A stretch of DNA of 52,748 nucleotides from Pseudomonadota bacterium (GTDB lineage Bacteria > Pseudomonadota > Gammaproteobacteria > Burkholderiales > Nitrosomonadaceae), in contig JAFEGA010000016.1 in assembly GCA_018240285.1 (NCBI GenBank), positions 1-52,748 on the forward strand, written 5' to 3'. This document shows, piece by piece, positions 1 to 7,931 of this stretch (positions within the stretch are counted from its first letter, which is position 1; every line of letters begins with the position of its first letter). Under the pieces are notes generated by a model. It was not told the DNA's origin and did not search any database. It was given only the letters and a program-made list of their open reading frames with translations. A program made the translations under genes and the position numbers.

Positions 1-17
1 CTTATTTCGTGACTACA

Positions 18-320
18 CTATCTAATGCTTTCGTTAATGCTTTCAAGGGGCTTTTCATCCTTGCCGTATTCAGTCGCTATCATTTGTATTTGCTCAAGAT
101 CGGAGACGATTCCATCGAGCAATCGATAAACTCCACACATTTGTTCCATGCTTAAAACAAATGAACGGCCATCAATTTCTAAAAGTTCGCGGCAATCGAT
201 TAACTGAAAGACTCCATTAATCCTCAGCATCCATAGTTGCGCTTTCTTGATGTCTTTTAGTGCTTCTAAATTTCTATTTGATTGTTTTTCTGATGAAGGG
301 ATTTGATTAGATGTTGTCAT
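18..320 (-). CDS. Hypothetical protein of the integrated element
   Basis: This encodes a soluble protein of about 100 residues that I do not recognise. The frame stays open upstream to 497. The upstream part is rich in Pro and Arg and overlaps a strong hairpin, so I place the start at the ATG at 320, seven bases after an AGGAG ribosome binding site. The second ATG, at 326, is too close to that site. The middle is hydrophobic and probably alpha-helical (LWMLRINGVFQLI, then MEQMCGVYRLLDGIV), and the C-terminus is acidic. There is no signal peptide or membrane segment. It is the leftmost gene of the integrase-bearing element and points away from the tRNA insertion site, as the other minus-strand island genes do. 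I propose no function. Confidence 0.55.
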   Translation of the reverse strand: MTTSNQIPSSEKQSNRNLEALKDIKKAQLWMLRINGVFQLIDCRELLEIDGRSFVLSMEQMCGVYRLLDGIVSDLEQIQMIATEYGKDEKPLESINESIR

Positions 321-421
321 GGTCATGCTCCTTTGTTTGAACGGTTTCGAGAAAACCGCCACCCGTGCGGGATACGGGGCGGGCGGATAAATCGGGTTGA
401 CAGACCGGGGATAAGACCGGC

Positions 422-435
422 GAGCCTTTCGGCTC
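422..435 (-). other. GAAA-capped hairpin in the leader upstream of the first island gene
   Basis: On the minus strand GAGCC, GAAA, GGCTC form a perfect five-pair stem with a tetraloop. It lies in a GC-rich gap of about 280 bases (321-600) with no convincing gene. The overlapping reading frames here are Pro/Arg-rich, as if read from structured non-coding DNA. P4-like satellites carry small regulatory RNAs in this kind of position, but I only see the hairpin, so an RNA function is inference. Confidence 0.3.
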
Positions 436-600
436 CCCAAAATACCCACCCATAAAAACAAAGGGCAAATAAATAACGGACATAAAAAATGCCGCATAGC
501 GGCAATATCCGCTTATCCAACAGGCTGTCAAACCCGGTCAATGATTTTGCATTGACGGTCAATGAATAAAGCCAGAAGATCGCATTTGTCAACAGAAACA

Positions 601-801
601 TTATTCACGCCCTCCGCTTGGTCGCCGCTCCAACCATTTGAAAAGGGCATACGCAAAAACATGTTGCTCCCGCGTGTGATATGGATTATCCGCAATCCAT
701 TCTTGCAACAGGTCACGAACCTGGCTGGGTGGGAGTGGCGGTAATCTGCAATCGCATGACAAATCTATTTTTCCAGATACTTGGATAACTTGATTATTCA
801 T
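601..801 (-). CDS. Small hypothetical island protein
   Basis: This is a 66-codon gene starting at the ATG at 801 behind a GGGGTGA ribosome binding site. The longer frame up to 897 lies inside the next gene and is ignored. The protein has a short beta-like N-terminus (NQVIQVSGKIDLSCDC), a Pro-rich linker (RLPPLPPSQ) and a C-terminal helical part (QVRDLLQEWI, then FAYALFKWLERR). It is four bases downstream of the AlpA-like regulator gene on the same strand and is probably co-transcribed with it. Small proteins next to AlpA regulators are common in satellites and integrative islands, but I cannot name this family. Confidence 0.55.
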   Translation of the reverse strand: MNNQVIQVSGKIDLSCDCRLPPLPPSQVRDLLQEWIADNPYHTREQHVFAYALFKWLERRPSGGRE

Positions 802-805
802 GGTT

Positions 806-1075
806 TCACCCCGAATGCTTACCGGATGAACTACTTTCAATCTGAGCGTGAATCCATTGCTGAATTTCCGATTCACGCCATCGGCTGGCATTGCCAATCT
901 TGACTGGCGGCGGGAATTTGCCTTGCTTGATTAATTGATAGATGAAACTGCTTTTGAAGCCGGATCGTGATTCAACTTCCGGAAGTGGTAAAAGCTTTTC
1001 TGTTGCCGGTATTGCTGGCAATTGCCCGGTTTCGCCGGTTAAATGGTGTTGCGGGGTTGATAGGGTTTGATTCAT
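806..1075 (-). CDS. AlpA-like excisionase / transcriptional regulator
   Basis: This encodes an 89-residue protein with an AlpA (MerR/Xis-like) winged helix in its C-terminal two thirds. The visible signature is LLPLPEVESRSGFKSSFIY, then LIKQGKFPPPVKIGNASRWRE and a tryptophan-bearing helix (SEIQQWI). This Lys-Phe-Pro-x-Pro-Val-Lys wing is typical of the family. Such proteins bind DNA at an element's attachment site or integrase promoter and favour excision. I chose the ATG at 1075 because GGAGGTG lies just upstream; the frame extends to 1117 without a better site. It heads a two-gene unit with the 66-codon gene. The integrase is about 2.7 kb away in the same orientation. Confidence 0.85.
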   Translation of the reverse strand: MNQTLSTPQHHLTGETGQLPAIPATEKLLPLPEVESRSGFKSSFIYQLIKQGKFPPPVKIGNASRWRESEIQQWIHAQIESSSSGKHSG

Positions 1076-1156
1076 TGCACCTCCGTATAAACTCACAGCC
1101 ACGGATGCGGCTGTCACGGTGAAGCAATTTAGAAGAGATTTGCGTTACTGAATATC

Positions 1157-1188
1157 AAAAAACCCAAGCTATTTTTCGTGGGTTTTTT
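1157..1188. terminator. Bidirectional rho-independent terminator
   Basis: AAAAAACCCA (1157-1166) pairs with TGGGTTTTTT (1179-1188) around a 12-base loop. It gives a T-run on either strand. It overlaps the stop codon of the 1169-1954 gene and sits just upstream of the AlpA-like gene, so it should insulate the two minus-strand units. Confidence 0.75.
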
Positions 1189-1954
1189 GTGGTAAGGAAT
1201 AACAATTCTTTAATGGATGCTCACTATCACGAGCGCGTTTCAGCCAATAATCAACACGGTCTATCTGCAAGCCAGCAAGATTATAAATTTCCCTAAGGCA
1301 ATCTGCTGCCAATCCTGTATTAGTTACCGTGAACTTGATTCCGTATTTACGGAATAAGAGTTCCAATTCAACGGCTATTCCAAATTCAGGGGAATCAAGT
1401 TTATGCATGGGCAATGTTTTAGCCGCTTCCCTGAAATTTGATGCATAAGCTAATAAATCATTCATTACAGTATCGTTGTGAAATATGCTCCACGCCGTAT
1501 TTTCTGCACGGTTAGCAAGAATTACAAGTTGATCTGGTGAATACTTACCTATATAAGCTGGTGGGTTACGATATGCGCTCATTAAAATATATTTTATCGC
1601 CTCTGTATCTAGCTTATTAAGCTGATCAATAATTCCATCCAGGTGATTTGCTATCGATTCAATCCTTTCCCTTCTACGTTGCTGGGTGCCTGGCGCCCAT
1701 TTTTTGTAAAGAGTGGAGTAACACGCGCACATTTCAATGCGGTCAATTATTTCATTTATCAACAATTCGACATTGTCAGAGCAATTCCCATTACCTTGTA
1801 ACACAATGGCTTTATGCAGTTTTTTAAAAAGCATCGATCTTGTTTCTTTGTCAAAACAAGCATCATAGGGGTCATTTGGGTCATAACTTGTTCCATCGGG
1901 GAAGTCTGGGCTATAACCTGTATTGGAATCTGGTTCTTTGTTATTTTCCGACAT
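1169..1954 (-). CDS. Hypothetical protein of the integrated element
   Basis: This encodes a soluble protein of 261 residues of no family I recognise. The N-terminal 35 residues are low in complexity and rich in Asp, Pro, Ser and Tyr, probably disordered. The remainder reads as alpha-helical (LINEIIDRIEMCACYSTLYK, then a run of Arg at QQRRRERIESIANHLDGII). Cysteines are scattered and form no zinc motif. It is a single transcription unit ending at the terminator at 1157-1188. Medium-sized helical proteins next to AlpA and small genes are usual cargo of proteobacterial islands. Nothing in the sequence points to an enzyme. Confidence 0.6.
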   Translation of the reverse strand: MSENNKEPDSNTGYSPDFPDGTSYDPNDPYDACFDKETRSMLFKKLHKAIVLQGNGNCSDNVELLINEIIDRIEMCACYSTLYKKWAPGTQQRRRERIESIANHLDGIIDQLNKLDTEAIKYILMSAYRNPPAYIGKYSPDQLVILANRAENTAWSIFHNDTVMNDLLAYASNFREAAKTLPMHKLDSPEFGIAVELELLFRKYGIKFTVTNTGLAADCLREIYNLAGLQIDRVDYWLKRARDSEHPLKNCYSLPQKTHEK

Positions 1955-2082
1955 AACACCCCTTCAAAGTGCATCCTTCAAGATAGGGCACCCCAGGCGG
2001 TTGAAGGAAACCGTTTTCGCCTGGCCGGGCTATGGGGTGGTTAAATAATCTTATCCGAAAAAACTTTCTTGAACTCAAAAAT

Positions 2083-2143
2083 ATTCCGAAGCGTTTTTTT
2101 TGAATTTGAACACAAGATTAAGGCTGATTAAATATTAAGCAAT
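2083..2143 (+). repeat. Diverged direct repeat, copy 1
   Basis: About 60 bases beginning TTCCGA, followed by a T-run, ATTTGAA, TTAAGGCTG, TTAAAT and GCAAT. The same order of blocks recurs at 2891-2950 with one indel and several substitutions. The two copies flank the gene pair 2296-2861. I see no other feature in the gap 1955-2295. Confidence 0.6.
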
Positions 2144-2295
2144 CAATATGTGAATTTTGTCTGCATGTTTTTGTTATCCCGCTTCACAGGATTTTCATAT
2201 TAACTATCTCAAAATATGACTGAAATTTGGATGTCAAGGTTTGAGCAACCGTTTGAAATTTATCTGAACGCATTGCCCTCTGTGGAGGTGGAACA

Positions 2296-2478
2296 ATGGA
2301 TCAGTTTGAGGTTTGCATAAAGCGCTGCGATTATCGAAATTTTCATCTTGATGCGATGGAATGGCCGTCCATTGTTTGCAAAAATCCCTCAATTATTGCC
2401 ACAGAAAAACTGCTATGGCCTGTGCTAAAGCAGCTCCGCAATTTTAGATTCTCTTTTCATCGCTGGTTAAGCGTATGA
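2296..2478 (+). CDS. Small hypothetical protein coupled to a DUF3579 gene
   Basis: This is a 60-codon gene with a clear GGAGGTG ribosome binding site ten bases before its ATG. Its stop overlaps the start of the next gene (ATGA at 2475-2478), which is strong evidence of translational coupling. The protein has several aromatic and basic residues (IKRCDYRNFHLDAMEWP, then a basic C-terminus FRFSFHRWLSV) and no membrane segment. I do not recognise the family. Another 34-codon frame, 2216-2320, overlaps its start and could be part of a longer ancestral gene. The pair is on the plus strand, opposite to the rest of the island. Confidence 0.5.
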   Translation: MDQFEVCIKRCDYRNFHLDAMEWPSIVCKNPSIIATEKLLWPVLKQLRNFRFSFHRWLSV

Positions 2479-2861
2479 AAACCGAACCTAAAGAGTGGCT
2501 GATTCTGGGCGTAACCCAAGATAATCAACGATTCAGACCGAGCGACTGGGCGGAAAGGCTTTGCGGGGCGCTTGCATGCTATAGGAATGGGCGCTGGGTA
2601 TACTCAAAACATGTTCATCCTGTTATACGTCAAAGTGGTATCTGTGTTTTGGTAGAAGGGGAATTAAAAGATACAAATCCGGATGGGTACAAATTCATTA
2701 TGGGTTTTGCCTATGATAATCAGCTTAAAGTGATGCCAGAAAAAGAAGTGATTCATCAGGATGCATTTGCCGCAGAAATGGAATTCATTTCATTTATGAA
2801 AAAACTTCGACTGATCCTATTTATGCAGCAAAGAAAGATTAAATTTCGGTTTAAGCATTGA
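2475..2861 (+). CDS. DUF3579 family protein
   Basis: This encodes a 128-residue cytoplasmic protein. The segment EWLILGVTQDNQRFRPSDWA followed by ERLCGAL is the hallmark of DUF3579, a family of small betaproteobacterial proteins of unknown function. Housekeeping copies are usually about 100 residues and end soon after the conserved YKFIMGFAYDNQLKV segment. This copy has about 40 extra residues with a basic tail (RKIKFRFKH). It overlaps the upstream 60-codon gene by four bases. Presence on an integrated element suggests a mobile paralogue, but no biochemical role can be assigned. Confidence 0.8.
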   Translation: MKTEPKEWLILGVTQDNQRFRPSDWAERLCGALACYRNGRWVYSKHVHPVIRQSGICVLVEGELKDTNPDGYKFIMGFAYDNQLKVMPEKEVIHQDAFAAEMEFISFMKKLRLILFMQQRKIKFRFKH

Positions 2862-2890
2862 TTGGAATTGACCTGAGATCATTACTTTGT

Positions 2891-2950
2891 TTTCCGAGTC
2901 GTTTTTTTAGATTTGAAGCCGGGGTTAAGGCTGCTTAAATTTTGTGCAAT
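2891..2950 (+). repeat. Diverged direct repeat, copy 2
   Basis: Second copy of the element described at 2083-2143. TTCCGA, the T-run, ATTTGAA, TTAAGGCTG, TTAAAT and GCAAT are all kept in order. It lies just after the DUF3579 gene, in the otherwise empty gap 2862-3075. Confidence 0.6.
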
Positions 2951-3075
2951 TATGGAAAAATCAGGGGGGTGCTTTTTCGAAAGCGGGTAATTTTCCGGGT
3001 AGCAACTCAATAATAAAAATATTGAATGGCGTGTTTAAAGGGTTTCAGAGAATAATGTGAATCCACTTGGAGCGT

Positions 3076-3321
3076 TCACTCTGTGGAATTGATGATCTTA
3101 TCCAAGTATAAGCGTGCTTTCTTGGCGGCTTGCTCTTCGTTTTTCGTCAATTCTTTCTGTACCAAGTTTGCAAAATTGACAAGGTTTTGTGACGGGTAGG
3201 CATCCTGCAAACCATAGTCTTGAAAGAATTCAGCAATCCAATAAGCACTCAATTCACTGCTTCCTGTTTCTTCAAAATATGTTTCCGCTGCTAACTTGAT
3301 GTAATCTGATAATTTATGCAT
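3076..3321 (-). CDS. Small hypothetical island protein
   Basis: This encodes an 81-residue soluble, mostly helical and acidic protein that I do not recognise. It begins MHKLSDYIKLAAETYFEETG, has an aromatic-rich middle (YWIAEFFQDYGLQDAYP) and ends with a charged helix (KKARLYLDKIINSTE). The ATG at 3321 is preceded by an AAAAG stretch, a weak ribosome binding site. It has no neighbour on the same strand close enough to be an operon partner. It lies between the DUF3579 pair and the repeat arrays beside the integrase gene. Confidence 0.5.
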   Translation of the reverse strand: MHKLSDYIKLAAETYFEETGSSELSAYWIAEFFQDYGLQDAYPSQNLVNFANLVQKELTKNEEQAAKKARLYLDKIINSTE

Positions 3322-3372
3322 CGCATCTTTTCACTTATCCTGTTTACGATAATAGGCGGGGTTAAATAAAGC

Positions 3373-3449
3373 ACCCCGCCGCAAGCAGCGGGGTATTAAC
3401 TGCGCTCCTCAATCTGCTGGTTCTCAACCAGCTTTCGCCCCAAGGGGCG
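3373..3449. repeat. Three consecutive perfect hairpins (REP / IS200-like end)
   Basis: Three stems follow each other. ACCCCGC/GCGGGGT (3373-3394), GCTGGTT/AACCAGC with a three-base loop (3416-3432) and CGCCCC/GGGGCG with a two-base loop (3436-3449). Stacked short hairpins ending near GGGGAATTGAACCC resemble REP elements or ends of IS200/IS605-type transposons. No transposase is present, so this is a solo structured element in the gap 3322-3784. Confidence 0.5.
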
Positions 3450-3624
3450 GGGAATTGAACCCACAGAGATTAAAACCGCAATAAGCAATCTCTTTAGCTT
3501 TTTGTCGCTTTGAATGTGGTGCGCAGCAGGGAAATTCCGCGCCGTATTTTTGCATTAAAACTTGCCGCAAATCTCAAAATGTCAGGTACTAATCGGAACA
3601 TAAAACCCCGGAATTTCCCCAATT

Positions 3625-3737
3625 TGTAGGAACAAAATGGGATTTGTAGGAACGTTTTTTGAAAATGTAGGAACACGTAAATCAAACATTTATGCGGGTT
3701 TGATGATTTCGTTCCTACTGTTCCTACTGTTCCTACA
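3625..3737. repeat. TGTAGGAAC iteron-like array
   Basis: TGTAGGAAC occurs three times in direct orientation (3625, 3645, 3666; spacing 20-21 bp). Its complement GTTCCTAC then occurs three times (3711, 3720, 3729; spacing 9 bp). Spacing of about two helical turns in the first set suggests sites on one DNA face. Location just past the integrase 3' end fits a replication-initiator, excisionase or integrase-arm binding region of the element. Confidence 0.65.
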
Positions 3738-3784
3738 AGTTTTTTAGGGGGTAGGACATAGACATAAAAAAACGGTGAAAAATT

Positions 3785-5017
3785 TCAATTCGATTTTCCG
3801 AATAGCGGAATGACTTCCGCTCCCTTTTCCAGTGCCTCGATATGGTTACTCCACCAGATCATCATTCGCTTTCTTTCCGGCAAGTATTCCGCCCGGTTGT
3901 ATGCGCCCTGTACTTCATTTTTTTCACCATGTGCCAATTGTCGCTCAATGGCATCCGGACTGAATAAGCCGGATTCGTTCAATGCCGTGGAAGCAACCGC
4001 CCGGAAGCCGTGTCCGGTCATCTTGCCTTTATACCCCAGGCGGTACAGTGCAAAAAGCAGTGTATTGTTGCTGATGGGTTTGTTTGGATTTCTGCCGGGC
4101 AGCAGGTAGCGGCTATCACCAGCGATGCTTTTTAGTTCTGCCAGTATGTTCAATGCTTGATGGGTAAGGGGTACGACGTGTTCATTTTTCATTTTCATGC
4201 GTGTAGCTGGCACGATCCATAACGCATTGCTTAGGTCGATTTCTTCCCATAGTGCGCCTATCAGTTCATTGGTGCGAACAAAGGTTAAAGCCAGCAATTG
4301 CAAGGCAAGCTGTGTTTGCCTATCGCCAATGCGTTCATAGGTAGCGATGGTCCGCAGCAATTCCGGCAATTCTTCCGGTTTAACCGCTGCTTGATTTTTC
4401 TTTTTGTGTGGCGTGAGTGCGCCCCGCAGATCGCCGGAAGGGTCACGGGTGCAGCGGCCGCTTGATATGCCATAGCGGAATACCTGACCGCATACCCCCA
4501 GCACCCTATGCGCCAGATCATAGGAACCCCGCTGTTCAATGATGCGGATCATATTGAGCAACTGCGGCGCTTCAATCGTGCTGATAGGGTACATACCGAT
4601 ATAAGGAAATACATTACCTTCCAGCCGTCGCAGCACATCCTTTGCATGACTGCCTGCCCATGTATGGGTTTGCTTTGTGTACCATTCGCGGGCAGTGGCT
4701 TCAAAGCTATTGGCTGCGGCTTCCTTGGCTTTTTGCTTGTTCAGCTTGCGGTCAATGGAAGGGTCGATATTGCCCATCAGCTTTGCACGTTCAGCCTGTG
4801 CAAGCTGTCTCGCTTGCTTTAACCCCACAACAGGATAAACGCCAAGGGATAAAGACTTTTCCTTGTCATGAATCTTATAGCGCAGCCGCCAATACTTGCG
4901 GCCCTCTTCATAAACCCAAAGGTAAAGCCCCTGGCCATCATGAAGCTTGCGTATTTTGGAGCCTTCAGCGGTGGCATTCTTGCAGGCTAGATCAGTCAAC
5001 AATTCCTTGATAGCCAT
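3785..5017 (-). CDS. int: P4-type tyrosine integrase
   Basis: This encodes a 410-residue site-specific recombinase that inserts the element into the neighbouring tRNA-Ser gene and excises it. The N-terminal ~95 residues are the DUF4102 arm-binding domain (KIRKLHDGQGLYLWVYEEG, KSLSLGVYP). A SAM-like core-binding domain follows. The C-terminal catalytic domain has the first Arg in LTFVRTNELIGALW (R248), the HGFR box (His-x-x-Arg), a downstream LAHGE His, and the nucleophile Tyr in GAYNRAEYL. Length and order match full-length P4 integrases, so it should be active. Translation runs away from the tRNA. The ATG at 5017 directly follows a cluster of GTGGTAA repeats, which may be autoregulatory or arm sites. 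Confidence 0.95.
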   Translation of the reverse strand: MAIKELLTDLACKNATAEGSKIRKLHDGQGLYLWVYEEGRKYWRLRYKIHDKEKSLSLGVYPVVGLKQARQLAQAERAKLMGNIDPSIDRKLNKQKAKEAAANSFEATAREWYTKQTHTWAGSHAKDVLRRLEGNVFPYIGMYPISTIEAPQLLNMIRIIEQRGSYDLAHRVLGVCGQVFRYGISSGRCTRDPSGDLRGALTPHKKKNQAAVKPEELPELLRTIATYERIGDRQTQLALQLLALTFVRTNELIGALWEEIDLSNALWIVPATRMKMKNEHVVPLTHQALNILAELKSIAGDSRYLLPGRNPNKPISNNTLLFALYRLGYKGKMTGHGFRAVASTALNESGLFSPDAIERQLAHGEKNEVQGAYNRAEYLPERKRMMIWWSNHIEALEKGAEVIPLFGKSN

Positions 5018-5019
5018 AA

Positions 5020-5068
5020 TGTGGTAACTTTTTATGTGGTAAAAATTGTTACCACGTTTTTTACCACA
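5020..5068. promoter_or_regulatory. Four GTGGTAA/TTACCAC sites upstream of the integrase
   Basis: TGTGGTAA is present at 5020-5027 and 5035-5042, and TTACCAC at 5049-5055 and 5061-5067. That makes two direct and two inverted copies in 49 bp immediately before the integrase start codon. The symmetry and position suggest integrase arm-type sites or an autorepression operator. Which protein binds is not shown by the sequence. Confidence 0.5.
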
Positions 5069-5183
5069 CTTTTTTATCGGATTCTAGCGGATTATTTTGG
5101 ACTATTACGGAAGGTAAGTTGCTTGTAGATGAACTGTTTTATTGCGTTTCGTGGATTGCTGCGGAAATGTGCGGATTGGAAAA

Positions 5184-5212
5184 TGGCGGAGGCGGTGAGA
5201 TTCGAACTCACG
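5184..5212. other. Probable attachment site (tRNA 3' end)
   Basis: P4-type integrases recombine within the 3' half of a tRNA gene. Here the integrase start lies 166 bp from the tRNA-Ser 3' end and the element extends to the left. The junction copy should therefore be the CCA end, acceptor and T-arm sequence from 5184. The partner repeat is not in this window, so the left end of the element is beyond base 1 and the exact core is unproven. Confidence 0.5.
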
Positions 5213-5273
5213 GTAGAGTCACCCCTACGGCAGTTTTCAAGACTGCTGCCTTAAACCGCTCGGCCACACCTCC
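5184..5273 (-). tRNA. tRNA-Ser (anticodon UGA)
   Basis: Read on the minus strand, this begins GGAGGTG and ends CGCCTCC, giving a seven-pair acceptor stem with one G-T. A discriminator G and an encoded CCA follow. The anticodon loop CTTGAAA gives anticodon TGA, which reads serine UCA. The 90-base length includes a long variable arm, as expected of a class II serine tRNA, and the T-arm has GTTCGAATC. A TATGAT-like -10 lies at 5290-5295. Its 3' end is intact despite the integrated element, as expected if the element restores it. Confidence 0.95.
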
Positions 5274-5520
5274 TTTACTTCAGGTGCGCATCATACCTTT
5301 TAGTGCACTGTTTGGCTAGTTTCTACGTGTTTATTTCCTGCTTAGATAAGTGATTAATAGTAGTAGGCTGCTTTATTCTTTATGATATGGTTTCAGATTT
5401 ATCTTACTTGGATAGTGTAATTTTATGAATTGATATTGAACCTCTGGTTTATGAATACAATTCCTATCGATATCCATATTTATCGAACCAACTCAACTTG
5501 TACGTGGGAATAAGCGTATT

Positions 5521-7344
5521 TTGAAAAGCAGTAAAAGTTTGTGGTCAGATCCTGAAGTGGCCGGTCTTGAGCGGGTGCGCATCAGCACCAATCAGGATAT
5601 GGCCGGGCGTATGCGCTGGGGCGGGATGTTTTATGTGCTTTGCTGCATTGCCATTATTCTGACTTCGCCGATGTTGCGCGCGCAACCGGCCGCAGCTGTC
5701 TTCGTCATATCTTTTCTCGCTTTAGCTGTCACACGGTTAATAATTTATAAACAAGTAACCGGTTCGCATCTAAGCAATCAATCGCTAATTGAATATTCAA
5801 TTTCTGCAGTTTATATAGCAACTTCCTTTATTTGGGGCATTTTCCTGATCTGGATTTTTCTGTCCATTAGCGCAATCGACAGCGGCGCAATTCTGGCGGT
5901 CATTTCGACAGTTGGTTTTATTGCTGGCGGTATCGCCGCCACTTCGCCGCGCATCCGCCTGATGCTGGTTTTTGCGGTGCTGGTTTATTTACCGAGCCTG
6001 ATCAGTCTGGTAGCATTCATGCCTGCTGACAGCGGCTGGGTGATGCTAATCATCGGGCTTGCTTATTTCATATTTTCCGTGCACAACGGTAAGCTGCAAC
6101 ATGAAAATTACTGGATGATCAGGCAGCAAGCGGTGTTACTGGAGAAGCAAGCGATTGATTTGGAGCAAGCGCGGCAACAGGCGGAAAATGCCAATAAGGC
6201 GAAGTCGGCTTTCCTGGCGGCAATGAGTCATGAAATTCGTACGCCGATGAACGGCGTGCTCGGCATTACCGAGATCCTCGCGACCACTCCGCTGAACTCC
6301 GAGCAAACCAATTATCTGAAAGTCATTCGCAATTCTGGACGGACTTTGCTGCGGATTATCGACGACATACTTGATTTCGCCAAAATAGAGGCGCACAAAC
6401 TGAGTGTCGTCAATCGCGCATTCGATTTGCCCGGCTTGATTGACGAAGTACATGTGCTGTTTCGCACGAAAGCAAAGGAGATCGCGGTCAATTTTACCGT
6501 GAGTTTTGAATGCAACTTGCCGCGCAAACTGATCGGCGATCCTGACCGGATCAAGCAGATTTTATTTAATTTGCTTGGCAATGCTTTTAAGTTTACCCAG
6601 CAGGGAGAAATTAGATTATCGGTAAATTGCATCGAGATCCCCGATCGCAACAGCATTGAAGTGGAGTTGACGGTAACGGATACCGGTATCGGGATTTCCA
6701 CAGAAAATCAAACGCGCTTGTTCCAGGAGTTTTCGCAAGTCGGTGAAGCCACTCAACATATTCGCGGTACCGGCTTGGGTCTGGTCATTACCCGTAATTT
6801 GCTGGCGTTGATGGGCGGCTCGATTACGGTATCCAGCGAAATCGGCAAGGGATCGACGTTTTGTGCGCGAATTCCGCTGCGGTACGAAATGACCGATGTG
6901 ATAGAGAAATCAATTGAATTGCCTCAGATGCAACCCGACACTTACGCTAATCATCGCCCCCGCGTTTTGGTGGTCGAAGATAATGACGTCAATCAGTTGA
7001 TCAGCAAAGCGATGCTGGAGCGTTTACAGTGTGAAGTGGCAATGGTCTGTAACGGCGCAGAAGCAATCGATGCATTCACTTCAACTTCACGCACTTTTGA
7101 CCTGATTTTGATGGATTGCAATATGCCGGTCATGGATGGATTCGAGGCCACCCGGCGGATACGCGCGCTAGAACAGCAAGAAAAATTAACACCCGTTCCC
7201 ATCGTGGCGCTGACAGCACACGCACTGGATCATATCAAACAGGAGTGCTTTGCAGCCGGTATGGATGGGCATCTCAGCAAGCCCTTTGATGTAGCGCAGC
7301 TGGATAAGGTATTGCGGCAATTTTCTTCCACACGTCTGACTTGA
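5521..7344 (+). CDS. Hybrid sensor histidine kinase / response regulator
   Basis: This encodes a 607-residue inner-membrane phosphorelay protein. Residues ~30-185 hold about five or six hydrophobic segments with no recognisable periplasmic sensor loop. A short coiled coil ([20 protein letters not shown]) leads into the HisKA box [10 protein letters not shown] with phospho-acceptor H237. The ATPase domain has the N box (LLGNAFKF), G1 (DTGIGIS) and G2 (RGTGLGL). A C-terminal receiver domain has acidic residues in VVEDNDVN, phospho-Asp D532 in [11 protein letters not shown] and the Lys in LSKPFD. The start is TTG with a GGGAATAAG site upstream; an ATG at 5599 is the alternative. No cognate regulator is adjacent, so the target is unknown. 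Confidence 0.9.
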   Translation: MKSSKSLWSDPEVAGLERVRISTNQDMAGRMRWGGMFYVLCCIAIILTSPMLRAQPAAAVFVISFLALAVTRLIIYKQVTGSHLSNQSLIEYSISAVYIATSFIWGIFLIWIFLSISAIDSGAILAVISTVGFIAGGIAATSPRIRLMLVFAVLVYLPSLISLVAFMPADSGWVMLIIGLAYFIFSVHNGKLQHENYWMIRQQAVLLEKQAIDLEQARQQAENANKAKSAFLAAMSHEIRTPMNGVLGITEILATTPLNSEQTNYLKVIRNSGRTLLRIIDDILDFAKIEAHKLSVVNRAFDLPGLIDEVHVLFRTKAKEIAVNFTVSFECNLPRKLIGDPDRIKQILFNLLGNAFKFTQQGEIRLSVNCIEIPDRNSIEVELTVTDTGIGISTENQTRLFQEFSQVGEATQHIRGTGLGLVITRNLLALMGGSITVSSEIGKGSTFCARIPLRYEMTDVIEKSIELPQMQPDTYANHRPRVLVVEDNDVNQLISKAMLERLQCEVAMVCNGAEAIDAFTSTSRTFDLILMDCNMPVMDGFEATRRIRALEQQEKLTPVPIVALTAHALDHIKQECFAAGMDGHLSKPFDVAQLDKVLRQFSSTRLT

Positions 7345-7472
7345 GATGAGCACCGCGAGAATTCTTTCTTGATCGCAACAGAATTAAGGCTGACAGTGCG
7401 ATAATACACAAAGCGCAAAGCAAGACGGACAAACACGCGAGCGCACCTATAATTCATATTTCTACGCAATAA

Positions 7473-7931
7473 ATGACGATTTGGAAACCTAATGTGACGG
7501 TTGCGGCCGTTATTGAACGAGATGGCAAGTTTTTGCTAGTCGAAGAGGAACCGGAAGCCGGTTCCGGTTTGTTTATCAATCAACCGGCCGGGCATTTGGA
7601 TCCGGGTGAATCGATTATTCAGGGCGCGATCAGGGAGACGCTGGAAGAAACTGCGTATACCTTTGTGCCCGAATTTCTAGTGGGGATTTATCACTGGCAT
7701 TCGCAGCGCATCGATACTACGTATATCCGTTTTGCGTTTGGCGGACGCGTGACCCATCACGATCCACATCGCACGTTGGATACCGGTATCCTGCAAGCGG
7801 CCTGGTTTAGTCCGGAGGAAGTAAATCAAATGATTCAACGCCATCGCAGCCCTCTCGTCATGCAATGCATACGCGACTATCAAGCCGGTAAGCGCTACCC
7901 GCTCGAGCTGTTGACGCACTATGAGTCGTGA
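7473..7931 (+). CDS. nudJ: Nudix hydrolase, NudJ-like
   Basis: This encodes a 152-residue cytoplasmic Nudix hydrolase. The Nudix box runs from G40 (AGHLDPGES) through R54-E55 and E58-E59, the metal-binding glutamates. The usual Gly near the end of the box is Ala61. NudJ proteins hydrolyse HMP-pyrophosphate and nucleoside di- and triphosphates. The gene directly precedes mnmA and overlaps it by up to 11 bases, the same arrangement as nudJ-mnmA (ymfB-trmU) in enterobacteria, which supports the NudJ assignment. Exact substrate preference cannot be read from the sequence. Confidence 0.85.
   Translation: MTIWKPNVTVAAVIERDGKFLLVEEEPEAGSGLFINQPAGHLDPGESIIQGAIRETLEETAYTFVPEFLVGIYHWHSQRIDTTYIRFAFGGRVTHHDPHRTLDTGILQAAWFSPEEVNQMIQRHRSPLVMQCIRDYQAGKRYPLELLTHYES

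Noticed and set aside
307..601. Two minus-strand frames (74 and 92 codons) over the hairpin leader
   Set aside because: Overlapping frames with Pro/Arg-rich translations and no ribosome binding sites; more likely structured non-coding DNA.
2216..2320. 34-codon frame overlapping the small gene at 2296
   Set aside because: It reads well but lacks a ribosome binding site, and the better signalled gene at 2296 occupies the same DNA. It may be an ancestral 5' part.
3373..3737. CRISPR-like appearance of repeated short motifs beside the integrase
   Set aside because: Repeats are 9 bp, with spacings of 9-21 bp in mixed orientation, and no cas genes are present.
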